This document shows positions 9,171-17,497 of a stretch of DNA of 64,000 bases, piece after piece. The stretch lies in contig NZ_JANIIC010000003.1 in the NCBI RefSeq assembly GCF_024519315.1, forward strand, positions 266,769 through 330,768. The letters run 5' to 3'. This stretch comes from Streptomyces malaysiensis subsp. samsunensis. GTDB lineage: Bacteria; Actinomycetota; Actinomycetes; Streptomycetales; Streptomycetaceae. How positions within the stretch are numbered: the first letter of the stretch is position 1; every line of letters begins with the position of its first letter. The notes beneath the pieces were generated by a model. That model was not told the DNA's origin. It saw only the letters and a list, made by a program, of their open reading frames with translations, and did no database searches. The position numbers and the translations under genes are program-made.

Positions 9171-10187
9171 TCATCGGCTCGAAGGTGGCGGCGTGGGCTC
9201 GGCGGGTCCGCCCGCCGCGTCGGCGTAGCGGCGGGCCAGATGGGCGAAGGCGTCCTTGAGTTCGGCCGGGCCAACGACCTCGATATCGGCGTCGAACCTG
9301 CCGATGGTGGCGGCCAGTCCGGGCCATGACCACGCGCCCAGGACGAGCCGGCAGCGGTCCGGGCCGAGTTCCTCCACGACTCCGTCGTGGGCGAAGGGGG
9401 AGACGTCGGCGGCGGGGAGGTCGAGGATCACCTCGCCCCGGCAGGGCCAGCCGCCGGGGCCGTCGGAGCCCTGGAACCGGCCGGCCACGAAGGCGGCCAC
9501 CTCCCCTCCGGGCACTTCACGCGGGGTGAAGCGGGGCCCGGTGGGGGTGCGCGGGGTGATGCGGTCGACGCGGAAGGTGCGCCAGTCCTCGCGGTCGAGG
9601 TCCCATGCGACGAGATACCAGCGCCCGCCCCGGGTGACGAGGTGGTGCGGCTGTGCCCGGCGCGGTGGCGCCGTGGCGGGGCCGTCGTCGCCGACCCGGG
9701 CCGATGTGTAGTCGAAGCGCAGCACCTCGCGGGCGCGGACGGCCGCGCTGAGTGTCATCAGAACCCGCGGGTCGACCCGCGGTTGCGGCCGGGCCCCCGC
9801 GTGTTCGACGGCGGTGATCCGGAGGGCGTCGACGCGATGGCGCAGCCGTGCGGGCATCACCTGCCGGACGGTGCTCAGCGCACGGGCCGCCGCCTCCTCG
9901 ATTCCCGCCCCGGTGGCGGTGGCGGTCTGAAGCGCCACCGTGAGCGCCACGGCCTGGTCGTCGTCGAACAGCAGCGGTGGCAGTTCCGTACCGGCGCCGA
10001 GCCGGTAACCCCCGTCGGGGCCCTTGGTGGCCACGATGGGGTAGCCGAGCTCGCGCAGCCGGTCGACATCGCGGCGCACGGTGCGCGGGCTGACCTCCAG
10101 CCGCTCGGCCAGCAGCTGCCCCGGCCAGTCCCGGCGCGCCTGGAGCAGCGAGAGCAGGGAGAGCAGTCGCGCTGAGGTCTTCGGCAT
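9171..10187 (-). CDS. HTH/WYL-domain transcriptional regulator (YafY type)
   Basis: The 338-residue protein begins with an HTH_11/DeoR-like winged helix ('SARLLSLLSLLQARRDWPG', then 'EVSPRTVRRDVDRLRELGYP' at about 26-45). It continues into a WYL effector-binding domain ('WYLVAWDLDREDWRTFRVDRI', about 185-205) and a C-terminal WCX segment. ATG 10187 is preferred over the ATG nine bases upstream because GGGAG then lies at a normal distance. It is divergent from a DinB-family gene 101 bp away, a recurrent pairing in Streptomyces, so it probably represses that gene and itself. Confidence 0.85.
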   Translation of the reverse strand: MPKTSARLLSLLSLLQARRDWPGQLLAERLEVSPRTVRRDVDRLRELGYPIVATKGPDGGYRLGAGTELPPLLFDDDQAVALTVALQTATATGAGIEEAAARALSTVRQVMPARLRHRVDALRITAVEHAGARPQPRVDPRVLMTLSAAVRAREVLRFDYTSARVGDDGPATAPPRRAQPHHLVTRGGRWYLVAWDLDREDWRTFRVDRITPRTPTGPRFTPREVPGGEVAAFVAGRFQGSDGPGGWPCRGEVILDLPAADVSPFAHDGVVEELGPDRCRLVLGAWSWPGLAATIGRFDADIEVVGPAELKDAFAHLARRYADAAGGPAEPTPPPSSR

Positions 10188-10288
10188 GACTCCCATTCTG
10201 CCGCCAGTAGCGGCCACGACCTGTCCGCTTCCCCTGCCACTGTTGTCTCCGTCAGAGCAACCGGAACGACCAGAAGGACCCGATCACC

Positions 10289-10984
10289 GTGACCGCCACC
10301 ACCACACCCTCCGCCGAGCTCGACAGCGAGCGGGCCGATCTGCTCGCCGAGCTCGCCGCCGCGCGATCCGCCCTCACCAAGACGGTGCGCGGGCTCGGCG
10401 ACCAGCAGGCCGGCGAGCGCCCGACGGTCAGCACGCTCTGTCTGGGCGGGCTGATCAAGCACGTCGCGGCCATCGAGGAAGGATGGCTGCGCTTCGTACT
10501 CGAAGGCCCGTCGGCGCTGCGCTTCGACCTGCCCGACGGTGTCACCTGGGCCGACCTCGCGGCCGGTACCGCACGGGAGATCCCGCAGTGGGCGATCGAC
10601 AACCAGAACAACTTCCAGATGCTGCCCGGTGACACGCTGGCCGGGATCCTCCAGCGCTACGAGGAGGTCGCCGCCCGGAGCGAGGAGATCATCACCACCG
10701 TGCCCGATCTGTCGGCGACGCATCCGCTGCCGGAGGCGCCCTGGAACGAGCCGGGGGCGGCGCACAGCGTGCGCCGGGTGCTGATGCACGTCATCGCGGA
10801 GACCGCCCAGCACGCCGGGCACGCGGACCTCATCCGCGAGTCGCTCGACGGGCAGAAGTCCAGCCGACCGACGACCGGACCTCCTCGGAGCCGCGCCGGT
10901 GACGGACGTCACCGGCGCGGCTCCGGAACCCAGGAGCCAGGGAACCCAAGAACCAAGGAACCGAAGGGAACGGCGCGACCGTGA
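10289..10984 (+). CDS. DinB-family (DUF664-like) protein with an abnormal C-terminal extension
   Basis: A four-helix-bundle DinB/YfiT fold protein; many actinobacterial members are mycothiol-dependent or of unknown activity. Metal-type His residues occur in 'GGLIKHVAAIEEGWL' (His58), 'VLMHVIAETAQHAGHADLI' (His167 and His175/His178). GTG 10289 has an AAGGA nine bases upstream. The family normally ends just after 'RESLDGQKS' (about residue 191). Here a further 40 low-complexity residues follow, encoded across a perfect terminator-type hairpin at 10886-10925, so the natural stop codon seems to have been lost. The core domain looks intact. Confidence 0.75.
   Translation: MTATTTPSAELDSERADLLAELAAARSALTKTVRGLGDQQAGERPTVSTLCLGGLIKHVAAIEEGWLRFVLEGPSALRFDLPDGVTWADLAAGTAREIPQWAIDNQNNFQMLPGDTLAGILQRYEEVAARSEEIITTVPDLSATHPLPEAPWNEPGAAHSVRRVLMHVIAETAQHAGHADLIRESLDGQKSSRPTTGPPRSRAGDGRHRRGSGTQEPGNPRTKEPKGTARP
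10886..10925 (+). terminator. terminator-like hairpin inside the DinB reading frame
   Basis: A perfect 19-bp inverted repeat (10886-10904 and 10907-10925), GGAGCCGCGCCGGTGACG and its complement. It lies shortly after the point where DinB homology ends. It was probably the original terminator of that gene, and translation now reads into it. Confidence 0.75.
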
Positions 10985-10994
10985 AGACGCGTGA

Positions 10995-11375
10995 GCCGGG
11001 GAGCTGGTCACCTTCCGCGATGAACGCGGCCGGGAGCTGTTCGACCTCCCCGGCGCGCCACGCCCCGACCCCGACACGCCCGCGCCGGTGCGGTTCCTGC
11101 CCGCGTTCGACAACGCGATCCTCGGTTACCACGACCGCGGCCGGATCATCGACGACGCCCACCGCGGCCTTTCGGTGGCCGGGGAGCGCGTTGTGCTGGT
11201 GGACGGCCGGGTGGCCGCGACCTGGACCGTCGACGCCGGCACCGTGGCCGTCACCCCGCTGGGCCGCCTCTCCCCCGCCGACCGCACCGCGGTGGCCGAG
11301 GAGGGGCGGGAACTGGCGTCGTTCCTCTCCGACGGCGAAAGCCATCGCGTAAGCGTCGCCGCCTCGCCAGGCTGA
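10995..11375 (+). pseudogene. C-terminal remnant of a winged-helix DNA-binding (HTH_42/AlkZ-like) protein
   Basis: After a stop at 10992-10994 the frame reads 'GELVTFRDERGRELFDLP', 'RFLPAFDNAILGYHDRGRII' and 'VLVDGRVAATWTVDAG', ending at the TGA at 11373. This is the conserved C-terminal third of HTH_42 (YcaQ/AlkZ-like) proteins, which normally exceed 350 residues. The N-terminal winged-helix repeats are absent, so this is a 5'-deleted fragment. An internal GTG at 11088 could start translation of 95 residues, but it has no good ribosome binding site. Its upstream edge abuts the disturbed DinB 3' end, consistent with one deletion affecting both. Confidence 0.65.
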
Positions 11376-11409
11376 GCGGTTCCGTCCCGTGCCGCCGCCG
11401 CGCGCGGGC

Positions 11410-11479
11410 GTTCACGGGGCCGCCCGGTGGGCGGTGTTCACGGGGCCGCCCCGTCAGCGGTGCTCACCGGGGCGCCCCG
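11410..11479. repeat. three GC-rich imperfect repeats of about 26 bp
   Basis: The words GTTCACGGGGCCGCCC (11410 and 11436) and GCTCACCGGGGCGCCCC (about 11463) recur at a 26-27 bp period in the space between the winged-helix remnant and the convergent acyltransferase. Each contains a self-complementary GGGGCC/GGCCCC-like core, so the RNA could fold. It may act as a terminator for the minus-strand gene. Confidence 0.45.
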
Positions 11480-11480
11480 G

Positions 11481-12674
11481 TCAGGGAGTCGGGTCCTCCT
11501 GGCGCAAGGACGCGGTCCGGTCGTCCGGCGTGGCGGGGCGCGCGGTCGGCGAGGAACGGCCGCCGGGGCGGGCGAAACGGCGCATCATCGGCACCTCGAC
11601 CCCGCGCCACAGCAGCAGCGACACCGCCACGCACAGCGCCGATACCGCCACGGACAACACCGTGGCGGTCACGGTGTCGAACGTCCGCCGGTCCAGCAGT
11701 ACCCGGATCGCGTACAGCACCGGGAAGTGGACCATGTAGAGCGCGAACGACGCCTCGCCCAGCAGCACCAGGCCGCGACGGCCCAGCCGGCTCTCCCGGC
11801 CCTGGATGTCGCGGGTGGCGAGGGCCGGGATCAGGGCGGCCACCGGCAGACAGGTCGCCGCTCCCCATACGTACTCCTCCGGCAACTCCGGCCGCACCGC
11901 GAAGACCGCCGCCAGGGCGAGCAGCGGCCAGGCGGGGCGGAGCGCCGGCCAGCGGTCCAGCTGGACCGCCCGGGCGAGCACCAGCCCGAGGATGAACTCC
12001 AGCAGCCGCACCGGAGGGAAGAAGTAGATCAGCCACCAGCGCTCGGTCGACAGCGGTGACCAACTCCCCGGGGCCGCCTCGTCGGTGACGGCCATGGCCA
12101 CCATCGGCATCGTCACCACCGCCCCCGCCACCAGGGCGATCACCGGCCACAGCAGCCGCGCCGGGACCGCCCGCACCGGCCGGATCAGCAGGGGGAAGAG
12201 GAGGTAGAAGAACGCCTCGCACGAGATGGACCACGTCACCGGATTGACACTGCTGAAATCGGTCATGGCCGGAACCCAGGCGTGTACCAGAAGCAGATTC
12301 CGGACCGCCTCCCCCAGCCCCGGATCCGGCACCGGAAGCGATGCGGCGGTGCCCGTCACCATGAGCAGACCCAGCATCAAGGCCCAGGTCACCGCGTGGT
12401 TGGGGAAGATCTTCACCACTCGGCGGCGCCAGAACCCGAGGGCGGTGTCGGACGGGGACGCGTTCCACGCCAGCACAAAGCCGCTGAGGAGGAAGAACGA
12501 GGAAACCGCCGCCGCGCTCGCCATGGACGAGGCGTCGGCGGCCTCGTAGACCCCCTGGGCCTCGAAGAATCGGCCCAGCGTCAGCACATGGCCCGCCAAC
12601 ACCACACCGGCCAGCAGAAAGCGAAGCCCCGTCAACGACGGCAGCCGATCGCCACGCGGTAACACACCGGCCAC
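11481..12674 (-). CDS. membrane acyltransferase, family 3 (OafB/NodX-like), TTA-containing
   Basis: The 397-residue polytopic protein has about ten hydrophobic helices and acyltransferase-3 signatures: 'SLTGLRFLLAGVVLAGHV' at the N-terminus (catalytic-type His), 'SSFFLLSGFVLAWN' and 'PVTWSISCEAFFYLLFPLL'. Such proteins acetylate or acylate cell-envelope sugars or secondary metabolites from cytoplasmic acyl-CoA. GTG 12674 is chosen because GGGGAGGGG lies six bases upstream; further in-frame GTGs upstream lack one. Codon 5 is TTA (12660-12662), so translation should depend on the bldA tRNA and occur mainly in development or late growth. No biosynthetic partner is adjacent. Confidence 0.82.
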   Translation of the reverse strand: MAGVLPRGDRLPSLTGLRFLLAGVVLAGHVLTLGRFFEAQGVYEAADASSMASAAAVSSFFLLSGFVLAWNASPSDTALGFWRRRVVKIFPNHAVTWALMLGLLMVTGTAASLPVPDPGLGEAVRNLLLVHAWVPAMTDFSSVNPVTWSISCEAFFYLLFPLLIRPVRAVPARLLWPVIALVAGAVVTMPMVAMAVTDEAAPGSWSPLSTERWWLIYFFPPVRLLEFILGLVLARAVQLDRWPALRPAWPLLALAAVFAVRPELPEEYVWGAATCLPVAALIPALATRDIQGRESRLGRRGLVLLGEASFALYMVHFPVLYAIRVLLDRRTFDTVTATVLSVAVSALCVAVSLLLWRGVEVPMMRRFARPGGRSSPTARPATPDDRTASLRQEDPTP

Positions 12675-12799
12675 AGGAGACCCCTCCCCATACGAAGCAG
12701 GCACAGCACCCACGAGCCTGCCCGTCGCACCGCCCCGGCCCCAAGACCGCCCCTACGGGAACATCCACGCGAACACCACCACCCCCGGGAGGACTCGCG

Positions 12800-13720
12800 T
12801 CAGTGCGAGGCCGGGGGCACGGGCGAGAGCCGGTAGGCGTTCCCGTCGGTGATCACATGACCGCCGGTGGGCGGCGGGAAGTGGGTGCCCAGCAGAAGGG
12901 TGCCCGTATCGGCGAGGGAGCCCAGAAGCTCGCGGCGGGTGGCCTCGGACTGCTCGGGGGCGATGTCCACGCACGAGCCGATGGCGGGATGGGCGAGCTG
13001 GACGGGGTGGTGAACACAGTCGCCGGTGATCAGCGCCCTCTCGCCGTGGCTGTCAAGCTGGAGGGCGATATGGCCGGGGGTGTGCCCGGGTGTGGGGATC
13101 AGCCGCAGCCCGGGGGCGACCTCGGTGCCCCCGGCCGGGACGTCGACCAAGTCGAGCAGTCCCGCGTCCTCGACCGGCGTCACGGAGTCATGGAACATCC
13201 GCGCACGCGGTTCGTCCATGTCGTAGGACGCCCAGAACTCACGCTCCGTACGGGAAGTGAGGTAGCGCGCCCGGGGAAAGGTGGGCACCCATGCGCCGTC
13301 CACCTCATGGGTGTTCCAGCCGACGTGGTCGGTGTGCAGATGGGTGAGGATCACCAGGTCGACGGATTCCGGAGGGAACCCGGCGGCGGTGAGCCGCTCC
13401 AGGTAGTCGGTACGCAGATCGTGCCAGGCCGGGTTGGCCCGCGTCTTGCCGTTGCCTATGCCGGTGTCGACCAGGACCCGCGCCCCGGCCACCTCGAAGG
13501 CGAAGCTGTGGCTGTCGAGGCGCAGGATGCCCCGCTGGTCGGCGAAGTCGGGGCGCAGCCAGTCCTGTTGGGCGACCACGTCGGCGGTGGCGCCGGGCAG
13601 CAGCCACGGCCCGGTCCGCGGTGGCAGCAGCACCTCCTCGATGCGGTGGACGGCGATGTCGCCCACGGCCCAGAAGGGGATGGTGTGCGGCGCGCGCGTG
13701 CTGGCGTGCGGTGTGCGCAT
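12800..13720 (-). CDS. MBL-fold metallohydrolase (lactonase-like)
   Basis: The 306-residue protein has the metallo-beta-lactamase fold: 'LILTHLHTDHVGWNT' (HxHxDH) near residue 127, 'PTPGHTPGHIAL' (third His) near 210, 'LITGDCVHHPVQ' (bridging Asp) near 231 and a late His in 'LGTHFPPPTGGHV' near 278. Sequence style resembles AiiA/AttM-type lactonases and related quinolone- or ester-hydrolysing MBL proteins. AAGGAG precedes ATG 13720. It starts 21 bp after the MFS stop and shares that promoter, so hydrolysis and export may act on the same compound. The substrate is unknown. Confidence 0.84.
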   Translation of the reverse strand: MRTPHASTRAPHTIPFWAVGDIAVHRIEEVLLPPRTGPWLLPGATADVVAQQDWLRPDFADQRGILRLDSHSFAFEVAGARVLVDTGIGNGKTRANPAWHDLRTDYLERLTAAGFPPESVDLVILTHLHTDHVGWNTHEVDGAWVPTFPRARYLTSRTEREFWASYDMDEPRARMFHDSVTPVEDAGLLDLVDVPAGGTEVAPGLRLIPTPGHTPGHIALQLDSHGERALITGDCVHHPVQLAHPAIGSCVDIAPEQSEATRRELLGSLADTGTLLLGTHFPPPTGGHVITDGNAYRLSPVPPASH

Positions 13721-13741
13721 GGTGTGTCGTCTCCTTGGTGT

Positions 13742-15022
13742 CTAGCGGGGGAGGGCATTGGTGGTGCGGGGCGCGATGCGGCGCCGTGACGCGGTCAGTG
13801 CCGCCACCGCCGCGGCGGCGAGCACGGCGGCGCCGATGGCGTAGGCGTGGCAGGCGGTACGGAGCCCGTAGTGCTGGGTGGCGGCGCCCGCGGCGATGGC
13901 GGGCAGGCTCATCGACAGATAGCTGAGGACGTAGTAGGCGGCCACGGTGGTGGCCCGGTCCCGCTCGTCGAGCGAGGCGAGCAGCAGCCGCAGCGCTCCC
14001 TGGGACACGGCGCCGAAGGCGACACCGGCCAGGGCCGCGCCGCCGAACAGGGCGAGCGGGCCGGCACCGTGCAGCGCGCCCAGGCTCAGGGCGGCGGAGG
14101 GGATGACGGCCAGGCAGCCGCCGATCGCGGCGGCGCCCGGAGCCGTGCGCCGCAGTGTCCACACGGTGAGCGCGGCGGCGGCGCTGACGGTGAAGAACAC
14201 CATCCCGCCCGCGGGAGGCGGAGTGCCGGGGGCCACCAGGCGTACGAGCGCGGGCCCCAGGGAGGAGTAGAGACCGCCCAGCGCCCAGACGGCGACGACG
14301 CCCGTGCCCACGGTCAGCAGCGCGCCGCGGGCCGACGGCGGGAGGCCGAGCCGCGGGCGCAGGGACCGCAGCGCCCCGGGCCGCCGGTGTCCGGTCTCCG
14401 CGGCGCGGGCGACCGCGGCCGCCTGGGCCACGAACAGCGCGGCCGGCAGCAGATAGACGGTGACCGTGGGTGCCGGGGAGAGGGCGATGAGGAGGGTCGA
14501 GGCCAGCACGCCGGCGGCCATCCCGGCCACCGGGGTGATGCTGTTGATCAGGGCCGGTCTGCCGGGGCGCAGGGGGTCCTCGAGGTCGAGGAGCGCCGCG
14601 CCCGAGGCGCTGGTGGCCGCGCCCGTGGCCGCCCCTTGCAGGACCCGGGCGGCGATCAGCGGTCCGGCGCCGTCCGCCGCGGCCAGCAGCGCCATCGAGC
14701 CGGCCTCCAGGATCAGCGCGCCCAGCAGGACGGGGCGCCGTCCCAGATGGTCGGAGAGGGCTCCGACGGTGAGCAGGGCCAGCAGCAGCGCCAGGGCGTA
14801 GGCGCTGAAGATCACCGTGATGGTGAGCGCGGAGAGGTCCCAGCGATCCTGGTAGAGCGGATACAGCGGGGTCGGGGCGCTGGACGCGGCCAGGAGTGCC
14901 GTGAGGACCGAGGCGTGGAGGACGAGGGGGCCGAGGGGGGCCGCGCGGTGCGCCGTGGCCTTCCGGATGGGGGCGGCCGCGTAGGGGCAGTGCGCGGGGG
15001 CGCCGGATATGGCGCTGGGCAT
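13742..15022 (-). CDS. MFS transporter, drug-efflux type
   Basis: The 426-residue protein has 12 predicted helices and MFS motif A in 'LLTVGALSDHLGRRPVLLG' between helices 2 and 3. Helix 1 begins at about residue 31 with 'LGPLVLHASVLTALLAAS' and includes 'APTPLYPLYQ', a feature of one group of actinobacterial efflux proteins. AGGAGTCCC precedes ATG 15022. It heads a two-gene unit with the MBL hydrolase and diverges from the AtzG-like/amidase pair across 144 bp that contain inverted repeats. Regulation by the TetR gene at 16885 is inferred from a shared operator-like word. Confidence 0.84.
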   Translation of the reverse strand: MPSAISGAPAHCPYAAAPIRKATAHRAAPLGPLVLHASVLTALLAASSAPTPLYPLYQDRWDLSALTITVIFSAYALALLLALLTVGALSDHLGRRPVLLGALILEAGSMALLAAADGAGPLIAARVLQGAATGAATSASGAALLDLEDPLRPGRPALINSITPVAGMAAGVLASTLLIALSPAPTVTVYLLPAALFVAQAAAVARAAETGHRRPGALRSLRPRLGLPPSARGALLTVGTGVVAVWALGGLYSSLGPALVRLVAPGTPPPAGGMVFFTVSAAAALTVWTLRRTAPGAAAIGGCLAVIPSAALSLGALHGAGPLALFGGAALAGVAFGAVSQGALRLLLASLDERDRATTVAAYYVLSYLSMSLPAIAAGAATQHYGLRTACHAYAIGAAVLAAAAVAALTASRRRIAPRTTNALPR

Positions 15023-15042
15023 GGGACTCCTTCTCGCTAAAC

Positions 15043-15078
15043 GCTACGATTTTGCTTTAAGCGACCGTAGCCCCTACG
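15043..15078. promoter_or_regulatory. candidate TetR operators in the MFS/AtzG divergent promoter
   Basis: GCTACG (15043-15048) and CGTAGC (15066-15071) form an inverted repeat centred on 15057, and CGTAG-CCC-CTACG (15066-15078) forms a second. The centre of the first holds TTGCTTTAAG (15052-15061), nearly the same as TTGCCTTAAG just upstream of the TetR gene at 16885. AT-richness here also suits promoter elements. Confidence 0.5.
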
Positions 15079-15166
15079 ATCACCTAACGCAAACCATTAG
15101 CCTTTATCGCGAGAATCGGGGTCGCCGGGAGCGCGCCGCCGCGCCGGCCCCGGAAACGGAGACACC

Positions 15167-15376
15167 ATGTCCACCGCCGGACTCACGCCCGAGGAGGCGG
15201 CCCGCTGGGCCGACCGGGCCGGGCTTCCGCTGCCGCCCGACCGCCGCACCGCGGTGGCGGCCGCCGCCCAGCACATCCACTCCGTCGTCGCCGTCCTGCG
15301 CGAGCTCGACTTCGGCGACACCCCGCCCGCCTCCGTCTACCGCGCGGGAGAGGAGGAGCACGATGCGGCCGTATGA
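15167..15376 (+). CDS. AtzG-like small partner protein of an amidase (DUF4089 type)
   Basis: The 69-residue mostly helical acidic protein reads 'LTPEEAARWADRAGLPLPPD', then 'LRELDFGDTPPASVYRA'. It matches the AtzG/DUF4089 pattern, a short protein encoded directly before amidase-signature enzymes. In the cyanuric-acid pathway AtzG forms a stabilising complex with the amidase AtzE. GGAGACACC precedes ATG 15167, and the last 14 bases overlap the amidase start, so the two products are probably made in equal amounts and interact. Confidence 0.78.
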   Translation: MSTAGLTPEEAARWADRAGLPLPPDRRTAVAAAAQHIHSVVAVLRELDFGDTPPASVYRAGEEEHDAAV

Positions 15377-16754
15377 ACTGACCCTCACCGCGGCCGCCGA
15401 CGCGATCCGGGCCGGACGGCTGTCCCCCGTCGAGCTGGTGGACTCCGTCCTGGAGCGCGTCGAGCGGCTGGAACCCCACCTCAACGCCTACGCCACGGTG
15501 ACCGCCGAACGGGCGCGTCTGGCGGCCCGGGAGGCCGCCGACGACGCCGCGGCCGGCCGCCTCCGGGGCCCGCTGCACGGCATCCCGATGGGGCTGAAGG
15601 ACCTGATCGACGTGGCGGGAGTGGCCACCGCCGCCGGTTCCCGGGTCCGCGCCGACCACCGCGCCCAGGCGGACAGCGCGGTCGCCGCACGCCTCGGCGC
15701 GTCCGGCGCGATCCTGGCCGGCAAGACCCACACCCATGAGTTCGCCTACGGGCTGATCACCCCGCAGACCCACAACGCCTGGGACACCGGGCGGGTCGCG
15801 GGCGGCTCCAGCGGCGGATCCGCCGTGGCCGTCGCCGCGGGCACCGCGACCTTCGCCCTGGGCACCGACACCGGCGGTTCCATACGCGTCCCGGCCGCGC
15901 TCAACGGGGTCGTCGGCCTCAAGCCGACGTACGGCCTCGTCCCCCGGCACGGCGTCACCTCCCTGTCGTGGTCGCTGGACCATGTCGGCCCCCTCACCCG
16001 CACCGTCGAGGACCAGGCCCTGGTCCTGGCGGTCCTGGCCGGGCACGACCCCCGCGACCCCGCGTCCCTGGCCGGGCCCGCGCGGGACTACCGGCCGGGC
16101 GCGAGCGAGGACCTGACGGGGCTGCGCGTCGGCGTGCCGCGCAACTACTACTTCGAGCGGGTCGACGCGCAGGTGGAAGCCGCGGTCCGGCGGGCCATCG
16201 ACGGGCTCGAAGCCCTCGGCGCGCGCCTCGTCGAGGTCGAGATCCCCATGACCCGCTACATCCAGGCCACGCACTGGGGCCTGATGGTGCCGGAGGCCAC
16301 CGCCTACCACGAGCGCACTCTGCGCGCGGCCCCCGAGCTGTACCAGGCGGATGTGCGCACCCTGCTCGAGGCCGGCGAACTGATGCCCGCCGGGGACTAT
16401 CTGCGCGCCCAGCGCTCCCGGACGCTGATGCGGCGGGAGTGGGCACGCATGCTCCAGGACGTCGACCTGATCGCCGCCCCGACCGTCCCGGCGACCGCGG
16501 TGAAGGCCGACGAGGAGGTGATCACCTGGCCGGACGGCACCGTCGAAGCCGTCTCCGAAGCCTATGTACGCCTCTCGGCCCCCGCCAACGTCACCGGGGT
16601 GCCGTCGCTGTCCGTCCCGGTCGGCCATGACACGGCGGGCCTCCCGATCGGCATGCAGCTGCTCGGGCGACCGCTCGGGGAGAGCGTGCTCCTGCGGGCC
16701 GGTCACGTCTACGAGCGGACCCGGCCCGCCCGCGAGCTCGCGCCGGTGGTCTGA
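15363..16754 (+). CDS. amidase-signature family hydrolase
   Basis: The 463-residue amidase has the Ser-cisSer-Lys triad: Lys in 'HGIPMGLKDLIDVAG' near residue 80, the Gly/Ser-rich stretch 'VAGGSSGGSAVAVAAG' (cis-Ser and nucleophile environment) near 150-160 and 'GTDTGGSIRVPAAL' (catalytic Ser region) near 175. The start is ATG 15363, inside the AtzG-like gene; the frame is open upstream but homology is not. Substrates in this family range from carboxamides and aryl-amides to biuret-like compounds. With an exporter and an MBL hydrolase alongside, detoxification or use of an amide compound is likely. Confidence 0.87.
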   Translation: MRPYELTLTAAADAIRAGRLSPVELVDSVLERVERLEPHLNAYATVTAERARLAAREAADDAAAGRLRGPLHGIPMGLKDLIDVAGVATAAGSRVRADHRAQADSAVAARLGASGAILAGKTHTHEFAYGLITPQTHNAWDTGRVAGGSSGGSAVAVAAGTATFALGTDTGGSIRVPAALNGVVGLKPTYGLVPRHGVTSLSWSLDHVGPLTRTVEDQALVLAVLAGHDPRDPASLAGPARDYRPGASEDLTGLRVGVPRNYYFERVDAQVEAAVRRAIDGLEALGARLVEVEIPMTRYIQATHWGLMVPEATAYHERTLRAAPELYQADVRTLLEAGELMPAGDYLRAQRSRTLMRREWARMLQDVDLIAAPTVPATAVKADEEVITWPDGTVEAVSEAYVRLSAPANVTGVPSLSVPVGHDTAGLPIGMQLLGRPLGESVLLRAGHVYERTRPARELAPVV

Positions 16755-16859
16755 CGACGGCCTCGGGCCCGGTCTGGAGCCCACCGGCGGACGGCCGGGC
16801 CACGGCGGCCGAACTCCCCTGAGCAGCCTCGGGACGCACCGCTCCTAGAAGCAACGGAA

Positions 16860-16871
16860 TTGCCTTAAGGC
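16860..16871. promoter_or_regulatory. candidate TetR autoregulatory operator
   Basis: GCCTTAAGGC (16862-16871) is a perfect 10-bp palindrome, followed by a second TTAAGG, 14 bp ahead of the TetR start. TTGCCTTAAG (16860-16869) matches 9 of 10 positions of the word at the centre of the MFS/AtzG inverted repeat (15052-15061). Confidence 0.55.
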
Positions 16872-16884
16872 TTAAGGTGGTGGA

Positions 16885-17454
16885 ATGAGCAGGCAGATGG
16901 TGCGCCCCGGCGGGCGCAGCGCCCGGGTCCAGGCGGCGGTGCACACCGCCGTGCGCGAGCTGGAAGCCGAGGTGGGCCGCGACGCTCTGACGGTGCCGCT
17001 GATCGCCCAGCGCGCGGGGGTCACCCCCTCCACGATCTACCGCCGCTGGGGAGCCCTCACCGAGCTGCTGTCGGACGTGGCGGTCGAGCGCCTGCGGCCC
17101 GACACCGCGCCCGGGGACCACGGCGGCCTGGCGTCCGATCTGGCGGCCTGGGCCGAGCAGTTCCTCGACGAGATGTCCTCCCCCGCGGGCCGTGCCTATA
17201 TCCGCGACGCCCTGCTCGGCGACCCGGACGGCAGCAACGCGGGCCGGTGCTCGGCCTACGCCGCCGATCAGGTCGACGTCATCCTGACCCGCGCGGCCGA
17301 GCGCGGGGAGGACATCCCCGCCGTCGAGACGGTCATGGACCGGGTCGTCTCACCTTTGATGTACCGCATCCTCTTCCGCCCCGCCGGGCTCGGCGCCGCG
17401 TATGCCCGCGGCCTGGTGGCGGGGCTTCTCGAAGGGGATTCGGCCGGGAACTGA
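16885..17454 (+). CDS. TetR-family regulator of the amidase/MFS locus
   Basis: The 189-residue protein has an N-terminal TetR helix-turn-helix ('LTVPLIAQRAGVTPSTIYRRWG', about residues 36-57) and a helical C-terminal ligand domain. It is encoded 130 bp after the amidase on the same strand with its own promoter, where a GCCTTAAGGC palindrome suggests autorepression. The related word in the MFS/AtzG intergenic region makes it the likely repressor of both units. ATG 16885 lies 6-9 nt after a GGTGG; no better start exists. Confidence 0.83.
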   Translation: MSRQMVRPGGRSARVQAAVHTAVRELEAEVGRDALTVPLIAQRAGVTPSTIYRRWGALTELLSDVAVERLRPDTAPGDHGGLASDLAAWAEQFLDEMSSPAGRAYIRDALLGDPDGSNAGRCSAYAADQVDVILTRAAERGEDIPAVETVMDRVVSPLMYRILFRPAGLGAAYARGLVAGLLEGDSAGN

Positions 17455-17497
17455 CGGCGTTCCCGGCGGGGTAAGTCAGCCGTCCCGGCCGGGTGCG

